DNA of 6,008 nucleotides from SG8-41 sp032123035 (GTDB lineage Bacteria; Pseudomonadota; Gammaproteobacteria; Burkholderiales; SG8-41), in the NCBI GenBank assembly GCA_032123035.1, contig JAQBFV010000173.1:1-6008 (forward strand). The letters run 5' to 3'. The position numbers and the translations under genes were made by a program. The first letter of the stretch is position 1. Each line of letters begins with the position of its first letter. Positions 1-5,170 of this stretch are shown here, in pieces. The notes beneath the pieces were generated by a model. The model had not been told where the DNA came from. It saw nothing but the letters and a program-made list of their open reading frames with translations, and did no database searches.

Positions 1-899
1 GCGCACACGCAGGTCTGGCCTGCATTGCGGTATTTCGAGGCGATGGCGCCATCGGCCGCCGCGTCGAGATCCGCGTCGTCGAATACGATGAACGGTGCAT
101 TCCCGCCGAGTTCCATGGAGGTCTTCTTCACGGTCAGCGCACTCTGCTGCATCAGCACCTTGCCGATCTCGGTCGAGCCGGTGAACGTGATCTTGCGCAC
201 CAGCGGGTTACCGGTCATCTCCCCACCGATCGCCGACGCGCTTCCGGTCACCACGCTGAACACGCCCTTCGGCACGCCGGCGCGCTCTGCGAGCTCGGCG
301 ATCGCGAGCGCCGAGAACGGCGTCGCGGTGGCGGGTTTGACCACCATCGTGCACCCTGCGGCGAGCGCCGGCCCCGCCTTGCGCGTGATCATCGCGTTCG
401 GAAAGTTCCACGGCGTGATGGCGGCGCACACGCCGATCGGCTCCTTGAGCACGACGATGCGCTTGTCGGGCTGGTGCCCGGGGATCGTGTCGCCGTAGAT
501 GCGCTTGCCTTCTTCCGCGAACCATTCGATGAACGAAGCGCCATAGGCGATCTCTCCGCGCGACTCGGTGAGGGGCTTGCCCTGCTCCACCGTCATCAGC
601 ACGGCCAGGTCTTCCACGTTCGCCATCATGAGCTCGAACCACTTGCGCAGAATGGCTGCGCGCTCCTTGGCGGTTTTGGCGCGCCACGCGGGCCACGCTG
701 CATTGGCGGTCTCGATCGCGCGCCGGGTCTCAGCCTGGCCCATGTTGGGAACGGTCCCGATCTGCACGCCGTCAGCGGGATTGTGCACCGCAATGGTGGC
801 CTTGTTGTCGGCATCCACCCAACCGCCATCGATGTAGCATTGCTGGCGAAACAGGCTCATGTCCTTCAGCTGAAAGGCTGGTTTCACTTTCTGAAGCAT
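1..899 (-). CDS. gabD: NAD(P)+-dependent succinate-semialdehyde dehydrogenase, N-terminal 299 codons (3' end outside window)
   Basis: The product oxidises succinate semialdehyde to succinate in the cytoplasm, the last step of the GABA shunt. The open frame reads MLQKVKPAFQLKDMSLFRQQ and then closely follows E. coli GabD as I remember it, including FIEWFAEEGKRIYGDTIPGH (123-142), PWNF (163-166), VVKPA (186-190), FTGSTEIG (239-246), MELGGNAPF with the general-base Glu263, and AGQTC with the nucleophile Cys297. The 34-residue spacing from Glu to Cys equals that of E. coli GabD (254/288). The family is about 480 residues, so roughly 60% is present and the frame is still open at the left edge. The start at 899 is preferred because GAGG lies 9 bases upstream; the Met at codon 14 has GAAGG only 2 bases away. 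It diverges from mlaA. No gabT or other GABA gene is visible. Family assignment is very secure; preference for NADP is inferred from GabD similarity. Confidence 0.95.
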   Translation of the reverse strand, partial: MLQKVKPAFQLKDMSLFRQQCYIDGGWVDADNKATIAVHNPADGVQIGTVPNMGQAETRRAIETANAAWPAWRAKTAKERAAILRKWFELMMANVEDLAVLMTVEQGKPLTESRGEIAYGASFIEWFAEEGKRIYGDTIPGHQPDKRIVVLKEPIGVCAAITPWNFPNAMITRKAGPALAAGCTMVVKPATATPFSALAIAELAERAGVPKGVFSVVTGSASAIGGEMTGNPLVRKITFTGSTEIGKVLMQQSALTVKKTSMELGGNAPFIVFDDADLDAAADGAIASKYRNAGQTCVC

Positions 900-975
900 G
901 TTCGGAATCCTCGAGTCGAAGACAAAACGAAGCGGGCGGAAACACTGCCACGCGAGGGAAACTTGCGAGAAAAAC

Positions 976-981
976 AGTATA
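976..981 (-). promoter_or_regulatory. Putative extended -10 element for gabD
   Basis: Read on the minus strand, the bases are TGC followed by TATACT, an extended -10 of sigma70 type. A start site near 969 would give a leader of about 70 bases to the gabD ATG at 899. No good -35 hexamer lies at 16-18 bases, which is tolerable for an extended -10. Prediction only. Confidence 0.4.
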
Positions 982-1040
982 GCAGAGGAGCGACCTCGCA
1001 CCGGGTCACCCGCCCGCCGGCGCATCCTTCTAGCTCGTGC

Positions 1041-1060
1041 GCCGGGCGCCGGGCGCCGGC
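1041..1060. repeat. GC-only tandem heptamer GCCGGGC (2.9 units)
   Basis: Two exact GCCGGGC units and a third nearly complete GCCGGC lie between the divergent gabD and mlaA promoters, just upstream of the mlaA -35 region. The tract is partly self-complementary (GCCGG at one end, CCGGC at the other) and could fold as a strong hairpin. It differs in sequence from the GTGA-type heptamers further right. Function unknown. Confidence 0.6.
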
Positions 1061-1070
1061 AATATGCCGC

Positions 1071-1098
1071 TTTTGTCCTCGATGTGACATGCTATAAT
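1071..1098 (+). promoter_or_regulatory. Putative promoter of mlaA (extended -10 TGC-TATAAT)
   Basis: A consensus TATAAT at 1093-1098 is preceded by TGC at 1090-1092, forming an extended -10. The best -35 candidate is a poor TTTTGT at 1071-1076 with a 16-base spacer. Transcription would start near 1105, leaving a leader of about 26 bases before the mlaA ATG. The exact -10 hexamer makes this the best-supported promoter of the window. Confidence 0.6.
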
Positions 1099-1130
1099 TT
1101 CGCGCTTTAACAATAAGTTCGGTTCGCTCG

Positions 1131-2105
1131 ATGGCTCCGATGCTGCCCCGAATTCAAACGCGCATGATGACGGCCCTCCTCGCGCTCATGCTCTTCGCGA
1201 GCGGCTGCGCGAGCAACGGCAATCCGCGCGACCCCCTCGAGCCCCTGAACCGGGCCATCTATCATTTCAACGATGGCGTCGATCATCTGCTCGTCATGCC
1301 CGCCGCAGAGCTCTACCAGGGACGGTTGATCCCCGAGTTCGTGCGGACCGGGCTCAGGAATTTCTTTTCCAATATCAATGATGTAATCGTTTTGCTCAAC
1401 AACCTGCTGCAGGGGAAGCCTGAGGAGGCGGAGTCTGACCTGGGCCGGATCGTCATCAACTCCACCGCCGGGATTCTTGGCTTTATCGATGTCGCGACCG
1501 ACGCCGGCCTCTTCAAACACAATGAGGATTTCGGGCAGACGCTAGGTGTCTGGGGGTTCGACGACGGGCCTTACCTGGTGCTGCCTTTGATTGGTCCCAG
1601 CAGCGTGCGCGACGGCTTAGGCTTGATCGTCGATGCCTATACGTGGCCCGTAGCCTACATTGATGATGTCCGCACCCGCAATCAGATTGCGCTTCTGCGT
1701 TACATCGGCTTGCGCGCGGATTTGCTCGCGGCGTCGAGGATCCTGGAGGCCGCCGCGCTCGATCCCTACGAGTTCCTGCGTGACGCTCATTTCCAGCGCC
1801 GACGCAATCTGGTGTACGACGGCAAGCCGCCCCGAGACGACGAGGACCCCGAGCCCCGGTCCAAACCCGGTGCCTCGAACAGCGGCACTGCTCCGCCGTT
1901 TGCCGATCCCTTCGATGGCTTTTACAGCCTGGCACCCGATATTTTCGATGGTGCGGCTTCGAGTCCGCTGGGGCTCAAGCCCGAGGAAAGCACCGTGCGC
2001 CCATCAGCGCTTGCGCCCGGGCCGAGCAAGCCGACCGCCACCTCAGCCGCGCATCCCGCGACGCAAGAGCGTATCGTGCAGCTCTGGCTGTCTTCCCCCC
2101 GCTAG
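1131..2105 (+). CDS. mlaA: MlaA (VacJ) family outer-membrane lipoprotein
   Basis: MlaA is the outer-membrane lipoprotein that, with porins and the periplasmic carrier MlaC, removes phospholipids misplaced in the outer leaflet (Mla pathway). The 324-residue product has a signal peptide with Arg7/Arg11, a hydrophobic stretch at 12-22 and a lipobox ASGC with lipidated Cys26; Ala27 at +2 fits outer-membrane sorting. Family motifs follow in order: DPLEPLNRAIYHFND (34-48), NSTAGILGFIDVA (110-122), EDFGQTLGVWG (132-142), GPYLVLPLIGPSSVRD (146-161) and LDPYEFLRDAHFQRR (210-224). About 93 residues after 231 form a Pro/Ser/Ala-rich tail beyond the conserved domain. I keep the first ATG because it lies about 26 bases from the predicted start site and gives a basic n-region; no Shine-Dalgarno is evident for any candidate ATG. 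No mlaB-F genes are in the window, so it appears solitary here. Confidence 0.93.
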   Translation: MAPMLPRIQTRMMTALLALMLFASGCASNGNPRDPLEPLNRAIYHFNDGVDHLLVMPAAELYQGRLIPEFVRTGLRNFFSNINDVIVLLNNLLQGKPEEAESDLGRIVINSTAGILGFIDVATDAGLFKHNEDFGQTLGVWGFDDGPYLVLPLIGPSSVRDGLGLIVDAYTWPVAYIDDVRTRNQIALLRYIGLRADLLAASRILEAAALDPYEFLRDAHFQRRRNLVYDGKPPRDDEDPEPRSKPGASNSGTAPPFADPFDGFYSLAPDIFDGAASSPLGLKPEESTVRPSALAPGPSKPTATSAAHPATQERIVQLWLSSPR

Positions 2106-2110
2106 ATCCA

Positions 2111-2218
2111 GTGACTAAGTAACTAGGTAACTGCGTTGTCAGCGACAATGCCGTGTATTCGCTTAGACATTCGATCATTTCGTTACGTAGTTACTGAGTC
2201 CCTCAGTCACTTAGTCAC
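2111..2218. repeat. Octamer arrays (GTRACTNN) facing each other between convergent genes
   Basis: Plus-strand octamers GTGACTAA, GTAACTAG and GTAACTGC start at 2111. The complement of 2180-2218 reads GTGACTAA, GTGACTGA, GGGACTCA, GTAACTAC, GTAACG. The arrays are therefore inverted relative to each other; the outer arms match at 16 of 21 positions, with the first ten exact. The pair fills most of the 117-base gap between the 3' ends of mlaA and sirB1. It could act as a bidirectional 3'-end structure, but no T-tract marks it as a classical terminator. Confidence 0.7.
2134..2150. other. Small hairpin between the octamer arrays
   Basis: CGTTGTC and GACAATG flank the loop AGC, giving a 7-base-pair stem with one G-T pair. 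It sits at the inner edge of the left octamer array, downstream of the mlaA stop. No T-run follows on either strand, so a terminator role is only a possibility. Confidence 0.45.
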
Positions 2219-2222
2219 GGTC

Positions 2223-3056
2223 TTAATTCAGGCGCGCCGCGATTTTCTCCACCTCGGCGAGCTCGCGCCTCACCTGGGCGGCATCTTCCGCGCCAGGCTC
2301 GAGCTGTAAATAACGATGCAGGTCGGCTGCTGCCGCGCGGAAACACTCGAGCTCGAGAAAGATGGCGGCCCGCTCCCAGTATTCATCGGCCACCTCAGGC
2401 ACGAGCGCAACGAGCCGGTGGGCCGCCGAGAGAGCGCGCTCTGATTCGCTGCGCTTGCGGTAGATGCTCTTGAGGTTCCGCAACATGCGCGCCAGGATTT
2501 CCTTCTTGGCGGTCGCCGTCAACGCCTGGCGCACCATCTGCAGCGGCAGCTGGCTGCCATGCAGCGCCTGCAACCGCTCCTGCAGATCCTCGAGCCCAAG
2601 CGAAGCACCCCGGGCGTAAGGATCGAGCACGATCGCGCCGTCCCGAACCACGCACTTCACGAGGAAATGCCCGGGAAACGAAACGCCGTGCAGCAGCAAA
2701 CCGACTCGGCGTCCGATTTCGATATACAGCACCGCAAGCGTGATCGGAATCCCGACCCGGCGGTCGAGGACGTCGTTGAGAAAGCTGTTGCGTGGATCGT
2801 AATAGTCATCCGCGTTTCCCGCGAAACCGAGCTCGTCGAACAGATAGTGATTCAGCGCCAGAATCGTCTCGGTAGGACTGATATCCAGCCGCAGCCGCCG
2901 GCGCAGCTCGGCGCCCATCTCCTCGATGCGACTGAGATAGGCAGGAATATCGAGTTCGCGGTACTCGTCCGCGGCGATCAGGAGCGCGGCCTCGGCGAGA
3001 TCGATCTCGTCCTCCGCGCGCCCCACGATGGCGTTCCAGCGTTCCGCAGTCGACAT
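2223..3056 (-). CDS. sirB1: SirB1 family protein: transglutaminase-like domain plus C-terminal TPR-like helices
   Basis: This 277-residue cytoplasmic protein (no signal peptide or membrane segment) matches the SirB1/YchA family. Residues 69-133 carry the family core: NHYLFDELGFAGN, DDYYDPRNSFLNDVLDRR, VGIPITLAVLYIEIGRRVGL and FPGHFLVK, followed by VLDPYARG at 143-150. From about 180, helical TPR-like repeats contain RALSAAHRLVALVPEVADEYWERA and AAADLHRYLQLEPG. His130 and Asp145 occupy positions expected for a transglutaminase-like fold, but no Cys is seen at the usual nucleophile site (VGIPITLA). The molecular role of the family is poorly known; SirB1 was named from a Salmonella regulatory locus. 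The start at 3056 is supported by a modest GGAACC about 6 bases upstream, in the edge of a heptamer repeat. It converges with mlaA; the next minus-strand gene upstream is 382 bases away. Confidence 0.88.
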   Translation of the reverse strand: MSTAERWNAIVGRAEDEIDLAEAALLIAADEYRELDIPAYLSRIEEMGAELRRRLRLDISPTETILALNHYLFDELGFAGNADDYYDPRNSFLNDVLDRRVGIPITLAVLYIEIGRRVGLLLHGVSFPGHFLVKCVVRDGAIVLDPYARGASLGLEDLQERLQALHGSQLPLQMVRQALTATAKKEILARMLRNLKSIYRKRSESERALSAAHRLVALVPEVADEYWERAAIFLELECFRAAAADLHRYLQLEPGAEDAAQVRRELAEVEKIAARLN

Positions 3057-3065
3057 TTTGGTTCC

Positions 3066-3093
3066 GTGAGTCGTGAATGGTGAATGGCGAATG
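3066..3093 (+). repeat. Tandem heptamers, GTGAATG type, 4 units
   Basis: The units are GTGAGTC, GTGAATG, GTGAATG and GCGAATG, starting 10 bases upstream of the sirB1 start codon. On the sirB1 strand they lie in the leader, and the adjoining GGAAC supplies the likely ribosome-binding bases. Confidence 0.75.
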
Positions 3094-3098
3094 GCCCC

Positions 3099-3166
3099 AA
3101 ACTTCCGTGAATCGCGAATCGGAAACCCCGTTTAAGACCGAGGATTAGACGCCGATGAACGCCGAT
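3099..3166 (+). repeat. Composite repeat, copy A (two heptamers)
   Basis: The order is AACTTCC, two heptamers (GTGAATC, GCGAATC), GGAAA, a variable stretch, then ACGCCGATGAACGCCGAT. The same order occurs in reverse orientation at 5242-5323, and most of it at 4597-4658. Copy A is the most divergent in its last block, with CCGATGAA in place of CAGATAAA. Confidence 0.7.
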
Positions 3167-3169
3167 TTA

Positions 3170-3175
3170 CTTATA
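3170..3175 (-). promoter_or_regulatory. Possible -10 element upstream of sirB1
   Basis: The minus strand reads TATAAG here, preceded by TTG. No acceptable -35 is seen 16-18 bases upstream. Use of this site would give a leader of about 107 bases that runs through composite copy A and the heptamers. Weak prediction. Confidence 0.22.
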
Positions 3176-3196
3176 CAAAAACCATTCTGAGCGCAG

Positions 3197-3288
3197 GGAA
3201 AAGGTGTCAGGAACCTTTTTCGCAACAGAGCAACTTCGCTTACCAGGAAGCGTTCTTTTCGTGGCTTAAGGTTCCTGACACCTTTTCC
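3197..3288. repeat. REPIN-like element: two inverted palindromic REP-type units
   Basis: The 21 bases at 3197-3217 recur as an exact reverse complement at 3268-3288, separated by 50 bases. Each arm is itself a small palindrome: AAAAGGT, 7-base loop GTCAGGA, ACCTTTT in the left arm, and AAGGT/ACCTT in the right. The spacer holds another stem, CGCTT (3237-3241) with AAGCG (3248-3252). Two REP units facing each other is the layout of REPINs, which are non-autonomous elements mobilised by REP-associated tyrosine transposases. No transposase is in the window. The structure is seen directly; the mobility class is inferred. Confidence 0.7.
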
Positions 3289-3304
3289 TCCTCGAACTAC
3301 TGCC

Positions 3305-3334
3305 TTTGTTTCTCTTGGCGTGCTTGGCGGTTCA
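3305..3334 (+). repeat. TTGGCG-type repeat, copy D1
   Basis: The core is TTTCTCTTGGCG followed by TGCTTGGCGGTTCA. It closely matches copies at 3381-3408 and 5171-5200 and more loosely 5041-5070, all in the same orientation. A looser relative, CTCCGCGCCCCCGTGGTTCA, lies at 3352-3371 between D1 and D2. Confidence 0.7.
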
Positions 3335-3380
3335 GTCTCGATTCTGCTTCTCTCCGCGCCCCCGTGGTTCAGTTCTATTC

Positions 3381-3408
3381 TTGGTTCTTTTGGCGTCTTG
3401 GCGGTTCA
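3381..3408 (+). repeat. TTGGCG-type repeat, copy D2
   Basis: The sequence is TTCTTTTGGCG followed by TCTTGGCGGTTCA, sharing the ending GGCGTCTTGGCGGTTCA with copy D3 at 5171-5200. It lies about 30 bases beyond the 3' end of the DUF6352 gene. Confidence 0.7.
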
Positions 3409-3421
3409 AATTTTGATCTTC

Positions 3422-3435
3422 CCTGGCGGTCCAGG
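3422..3435 (-). terminator. Small hairpin just after the DUF6352 gene stop, doubtful terminator
   Basis: CCTGG and CCAGG enclose a four-base loop, beginning three bases past the stop codon on the minus strand. The following minus-strand bases (GAAGATCAAAATTT) are not a T-tract. Termination is possible but weakly supported. Confidence 0.2.
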
Positions 3436-3438
3436 ACT

Positions 3439-4449
3439 TCAAGCACGGCGCGCCAGCGGCAGGTTCATCAGCAGATTCTGGGGCTTCATGCGCAGCCTCC
3501 CGTCCGGCGCTATCGCCAGCCCCAGAAAGACTGGAAATCCGGCCACCTCGGGACGCAGCACCACGGGATCACGGAAATCAGCCCGGAACAAGCCAATGAC
3601 ACGCTTCATGCGCTCGCTTTCCAACTCCGCCCCATTATAGATCTCATTCAACAGGGCGGTTGCCTCGGCATCGAGACCGACGTGCCACTTCCACTCGTCA
3701 TCGGGAATCTCACGCACCGACTTCACGTTTGCTCTGACCCCGTGAAAATGCGCGATCCACCGCTCGAGCACCCGGCACAGCGCAAGGCACCCCGGCCGCT
3801 CGACATTGATATTGAGCACGGTGTCGTGGCGCTCGTCGCGGCGAAAATAATCGCTCGCGCTATTTTGGTCGAGCACATCGAGCTCGATCATCCGCTGCGG
3901 GACTTGCCCCTCACGCAGGAGCCGCCCGACGTCGCCGAAGCCGCCCCCCGTTGCGTGCAAGTCCACCGTCTCATCGTCCGCCAGCATGATCTGGCCCTCG
4001 TTTACGGTCACGCGCTGCCTGCGGAAAAATAGTTCCGCCGCGCGCGCCTCGAGTCCATCCTCAGTGCCTTCGAGGATACCGCGCAGGATGACCTGCGCCG
4101 TGTGCGCTACGAAATCCGGCGGGACGGCGACATCGCGCTGGAACAACCCGGCATAGAACCCTTCGAGCGACGGTGCGGCGATCAGCTGGTCGCGAAACCG
4201 CAGCATGACGCGAAAGTTTTCCTGCGCGTCGGGGTCGGCGAGTGCTCCGATCTCCGCCTCTGTCACGGCGCGCCTGGGCTCCGCCATGACCGAGGCGTGC
4301 AGCGCGCGCTCTGCATCACACGATTCCGGAACCGGCGCCAGCTCGGGACGCGCGTAGTACGCACGCACATAGTCATCGGTGACGAGGAGCTGCCCCTCCG
4401 CATTTTTACGCAGGAGGTGGTAGCCGCAGGATTGCCAGAAATCAGCCAT
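3439..4449 (-). CDS. DUF6352 family protein, function unknown
   Basis: The 336-residue product begins MADFWQSCGYHLLRKNAEGQ and continues with LLVTDDYVRAYYARPELAPV and PESCDAERALHA. I recognise this N-terminus from uncharacterised proteins labelled DUF6352 in proteobacteria; that label is from memory. There is no signal peptide or membrane segment, so it is probably cytoplasmic and mostly helical. Later conserved-looking parts are NEGQIMLADDETVDLHATGG (about 150-169), DVLDQNSASDYFRRDERHDT (191-210) and a C-terminal PEVAGFPVFLGLAIAPDGRL. No catalytic motif is obvious. An in-frame ATG at 4584 would add 45 residues, but that stretch is repeat DNA, so I start at 4449, where the family-like sequence begins. 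No strong Shine-Dalgarno precedes it. It lies 155 bases downstream of the VOC gene on the same strand and may be co-transcribed. Confidence 0.82.
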   Translation of the reverse strand: MADFWQSCGYHLLRKNAEGQLLVTDDYVRAYYARPELAPVPESCDAERALHASVMAEPRRAVTEAEIGALADPDAQENFRVMLRFRDQLIAAPSLEGFYAGLFQRDVAVPPDFVAHTAQVILRGILEGTEDGLEARAAELFFRRQRVTVNEGQIMLADDETVDLHATGGGFGDVGRLLREGQVPQRMIELDVLDQNSASDYFRRDERHDTVLNINVERPGCLALCRVLERWIAHFHGVRANVKSVREIPDDEWKWHVGLDAEATALLNEIYNGAELESERMKRVIGLFRADFRDPVVLRPEVAGFPVFLGLAIAPDGRLRMKPQNLLMNLPLARRA

Positions 4450-4457
4450 CAAAAGCC

Positions 4458-4485
4458 GTGAATGGTAAGCGGTGAACGGTGATCG
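4458..4485 (+). repeat. Tandem heptamers, GTGAACG type, 4 degenerate units
   Basis: The units are GTGAATG, GTAAGCG, GTGAACG and GTGATCG. They begin 8 bases upstream of the DUF6352 start codon, much as the 3066-3093 array abuts the sirB1 start. Looser GTGATG-rich sequence continues to about 4545. Confidence 0.65.
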
Positions 4486-4525
4486 GAGGCCAGGAAATAG
4501 TGATGGGTACTGGTGATGAGAGATG

Positions 4526-4584
4526 GTGATGATTAATAGTGATGTACGAAGTGGCGGGCGCTTTTCATCACCATTATTCATCAC
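4526..4584. repeat. Imperfect 19-base inverted repeat (17/19) with GTGATG ends
   Basis: The 19 bases at 4526-4544 match the complement of 4566-4584 at 17 positions, with 21 bases between. Both arms begin and end with GTGATG. It lies between the VOC stop and the DUF6352 start, so it would form a stem in a shared transcript. No T-run follows, so I do not call it a terminator. Confidence 0.6.
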
Positions 4585-4596
4585 TTCTTTTGTGTC

Positions 4597-4658
4597 ATCG
4601 GCGTTTATCTGCGTTTATCTGCGGTTAAATGTTTTTGGTTTTCCGATTCACGTTTCAC
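4597..4658 (-). repeat. Composite repeat, copy C (two heptamers), overlapping the VOC gene 3' end
   Basis: On the minus strand the order is GTGAAAC, GTGAATC, GGAAAA, a linker, then CCGCAGATAAACGCAGATAA and ACGCCGAT. The last block is identical to that of copy B (5242-5323), and the linker is similar. The AACTTCC flank of copies A and B is missing. The element supplies codons 125-141 and the TAA stop (4605-4607) of the VOC protein. Confidence 0.85.
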
Positions 4659-5030
4659 GGGTTCTGAGATTTCGATAAGATTTCCATCCGGGTCCCTCAC
4701 GTAAACCGACCGGATCGCAAAGCGCGCACCCGTGCGCGCGATCGGGCCTTCCTCGATTGGAACGCCGTGCGCCTGCAGGCCCGCTACGACCTCGTCGAGC
4801 GGCACGTCGGCGAGGAAGCACAGGTCGAGCGAGCCCGGCGTGGGCGTTCGGGCCTTGATGCCGGCGTCGAACCCGGGCGGATGCACGTTGAACTTGTGAT
4901 CGCCGAACCGCAGTGCGAGGCGGCCCGCTCCGAAACGCTCCAGCTGCATGCCGAGCACGCCGGTATAGAAATCGAGGCAGCGCTCGAGGTTTGCCGTGGT
5001 GATTACAATGTGATCGATGCTTTTGATCAT
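4605..5030 (-). CDS. VOC (glyoxalase/bleomycin-resistance) superfamily protein, GLOD5-like
   Basis: The 141-residue single-domain protein begins MIKSIDHIVITTANLERCLD and resembles the GLOD5-type VOC subgroup: FYTGVLGM (21-28), LRFGDHKFNVHPPG (40-53), RTPTPGSLDLCFL (61-73), EEGPIARTGARF (93-104) and YVRDPDGNLIEIS (110-122). His7 and Glu120 sit at typical VOC metal-ligand positions; His50 and Asp69 are further candidates. VOC proteins include glyoxalases, dioxygenases and resistance proteins, and the substrate here cannot be told. The start at 5030 is well supported by AAGGAGG 9 bases upstream. The domain should end near residue 123; the tail VKRESENQKHLTADKRR and the stop codon are translated from an intergenic composite repeat, so this tail is probably not ancestral. 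Neighbours on the same strand are the DUF6352 gene downstream and the peroxiredoxin gene 309 bases upstream. Confidence 0.9.
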   Translation of the reverse strand: MIKSIDHIVITTANLERCLDFYTGVLGMQLERFGAGRLALRFGDHKFNVHPPGFDAGIKARTPTPGSLDLCFLADVPLDEVVAGLQAHGVPIEEGPIARTGARFAIRSVYVRDPDGNLIEISEPVKRESENQKHLTADKRR

Positions 5031-5039
5031 GCTGGCCGG

Positions 5040-5046
5040 CCTCCTT
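5040..5046 (-). promoter_or_regulatory. Strong Shine-Dalgarno of the VOC gene
   Basis: The minus strand reads AAGGAGG, 9 bases before the ATG at 5030. It is the best ribosome-binding site in the window and fixes this start. Its bases overlap the TTGGCG-type repeat D4. Confidence 0.8.
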
Positions 5047-5070
5047 GGCGTCCTCCGCGTCCTTGGCGGT
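5041..5070 (+). repeat. TTGGCG-type repeat, copy D4 (variant)
   Basis: The sequence is CTCCTTGGCG, TCCTCCGCG, TCCTTGGCGGT. It keeps the two TTGGCG cores of D1-D3 but has a longer middle. Read on the minus strand it carries the AAGG of the VOC ribosome-binding site. Confidence 0.6.
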
Positions 5071-5110
5071 AAGGCTTCTGGCTTATCTGCGGCAATGACT
5101 ACGGTGACGG

Positions 5111-5145
5111 GTGAACGGTGAACGGTGAACGGTGAACGGTGAACG
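5111..5145 (+). repeat. Five perfect tandem heptamers GTGAACG
   Basis: Five exact GTGAACG units run without interruption, preceded by a degenerate GGTGACGG. It is the purest array of the heptamer family in the window, suggesting recent expansion by slippage or a constraint on sequence. Confidence 0.9.
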
Positions 5146-5170
5146 GAGATCCGACTTGCGCCTTGTATTC

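Larger units (their letters stand above)
3057..3438. other. 382-base intergenic region made largely of repeats
   Basis: The gap between sirB1 and the DUF6352 gene holds, from left to right, heptamers (3066-3093), composite copy A (3099-3166), a possible sirB1 -10, a REPIN-like inverted pair (3197-3288), two TTGGCG-type repeats (3305-3334 and 3381-3408) and a small hairpin (3422-3435). I see no convincing coding frame in it. Confidence 0.75.

Noticed and set aside
25..1097. Long plus-strand and other-frame minus-strand open frames over the gabD region
   Set aside because: They overlap a clearly recognisable GabD frame on the minus strand, have no family resemblance, and are expected by chance in GC-rich coding DNA.
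900..1130. A riboswitch or small RNA in the gabD-mlaA gap
   Set aside because: The gap is well explained by two divergent extended -10 promoters and a GC-rich heptamer tract; no conserved riboswitch core was recognised.
3197..3288. A bidirectional rho-independent terminator
   Set aside because: The stem-loops end in short T-runs, but the element lies 140 or more bases from either gene end, upstream of sirB1 and beyond the DUF6352 stop; the duplicated REP layout fits a REPIN better.
3099..3288. Insertion sequence or MITE ends with target-site duplication
   Set aside because: I saw no matching short direct repeats bordering the composite copies or the inverted pair, and no transposase fragment.
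3320..4032. Plus-strand frames starting MLGGSVSILLL and MVQFYSWFFW
   Set aside because: They begin inside TTGGCG-type repeats and then run antisense to the DUF6352 gene; no ribosome-binding site or family similarity.
4450..4584. A 45-residue N-terminal extension of the DUF6352 protein
   Set aside because: The stretch is made of GTGA and GTGATG repeats and its residues look unstructured; the family-like sequence begins at the ATG at 4449.
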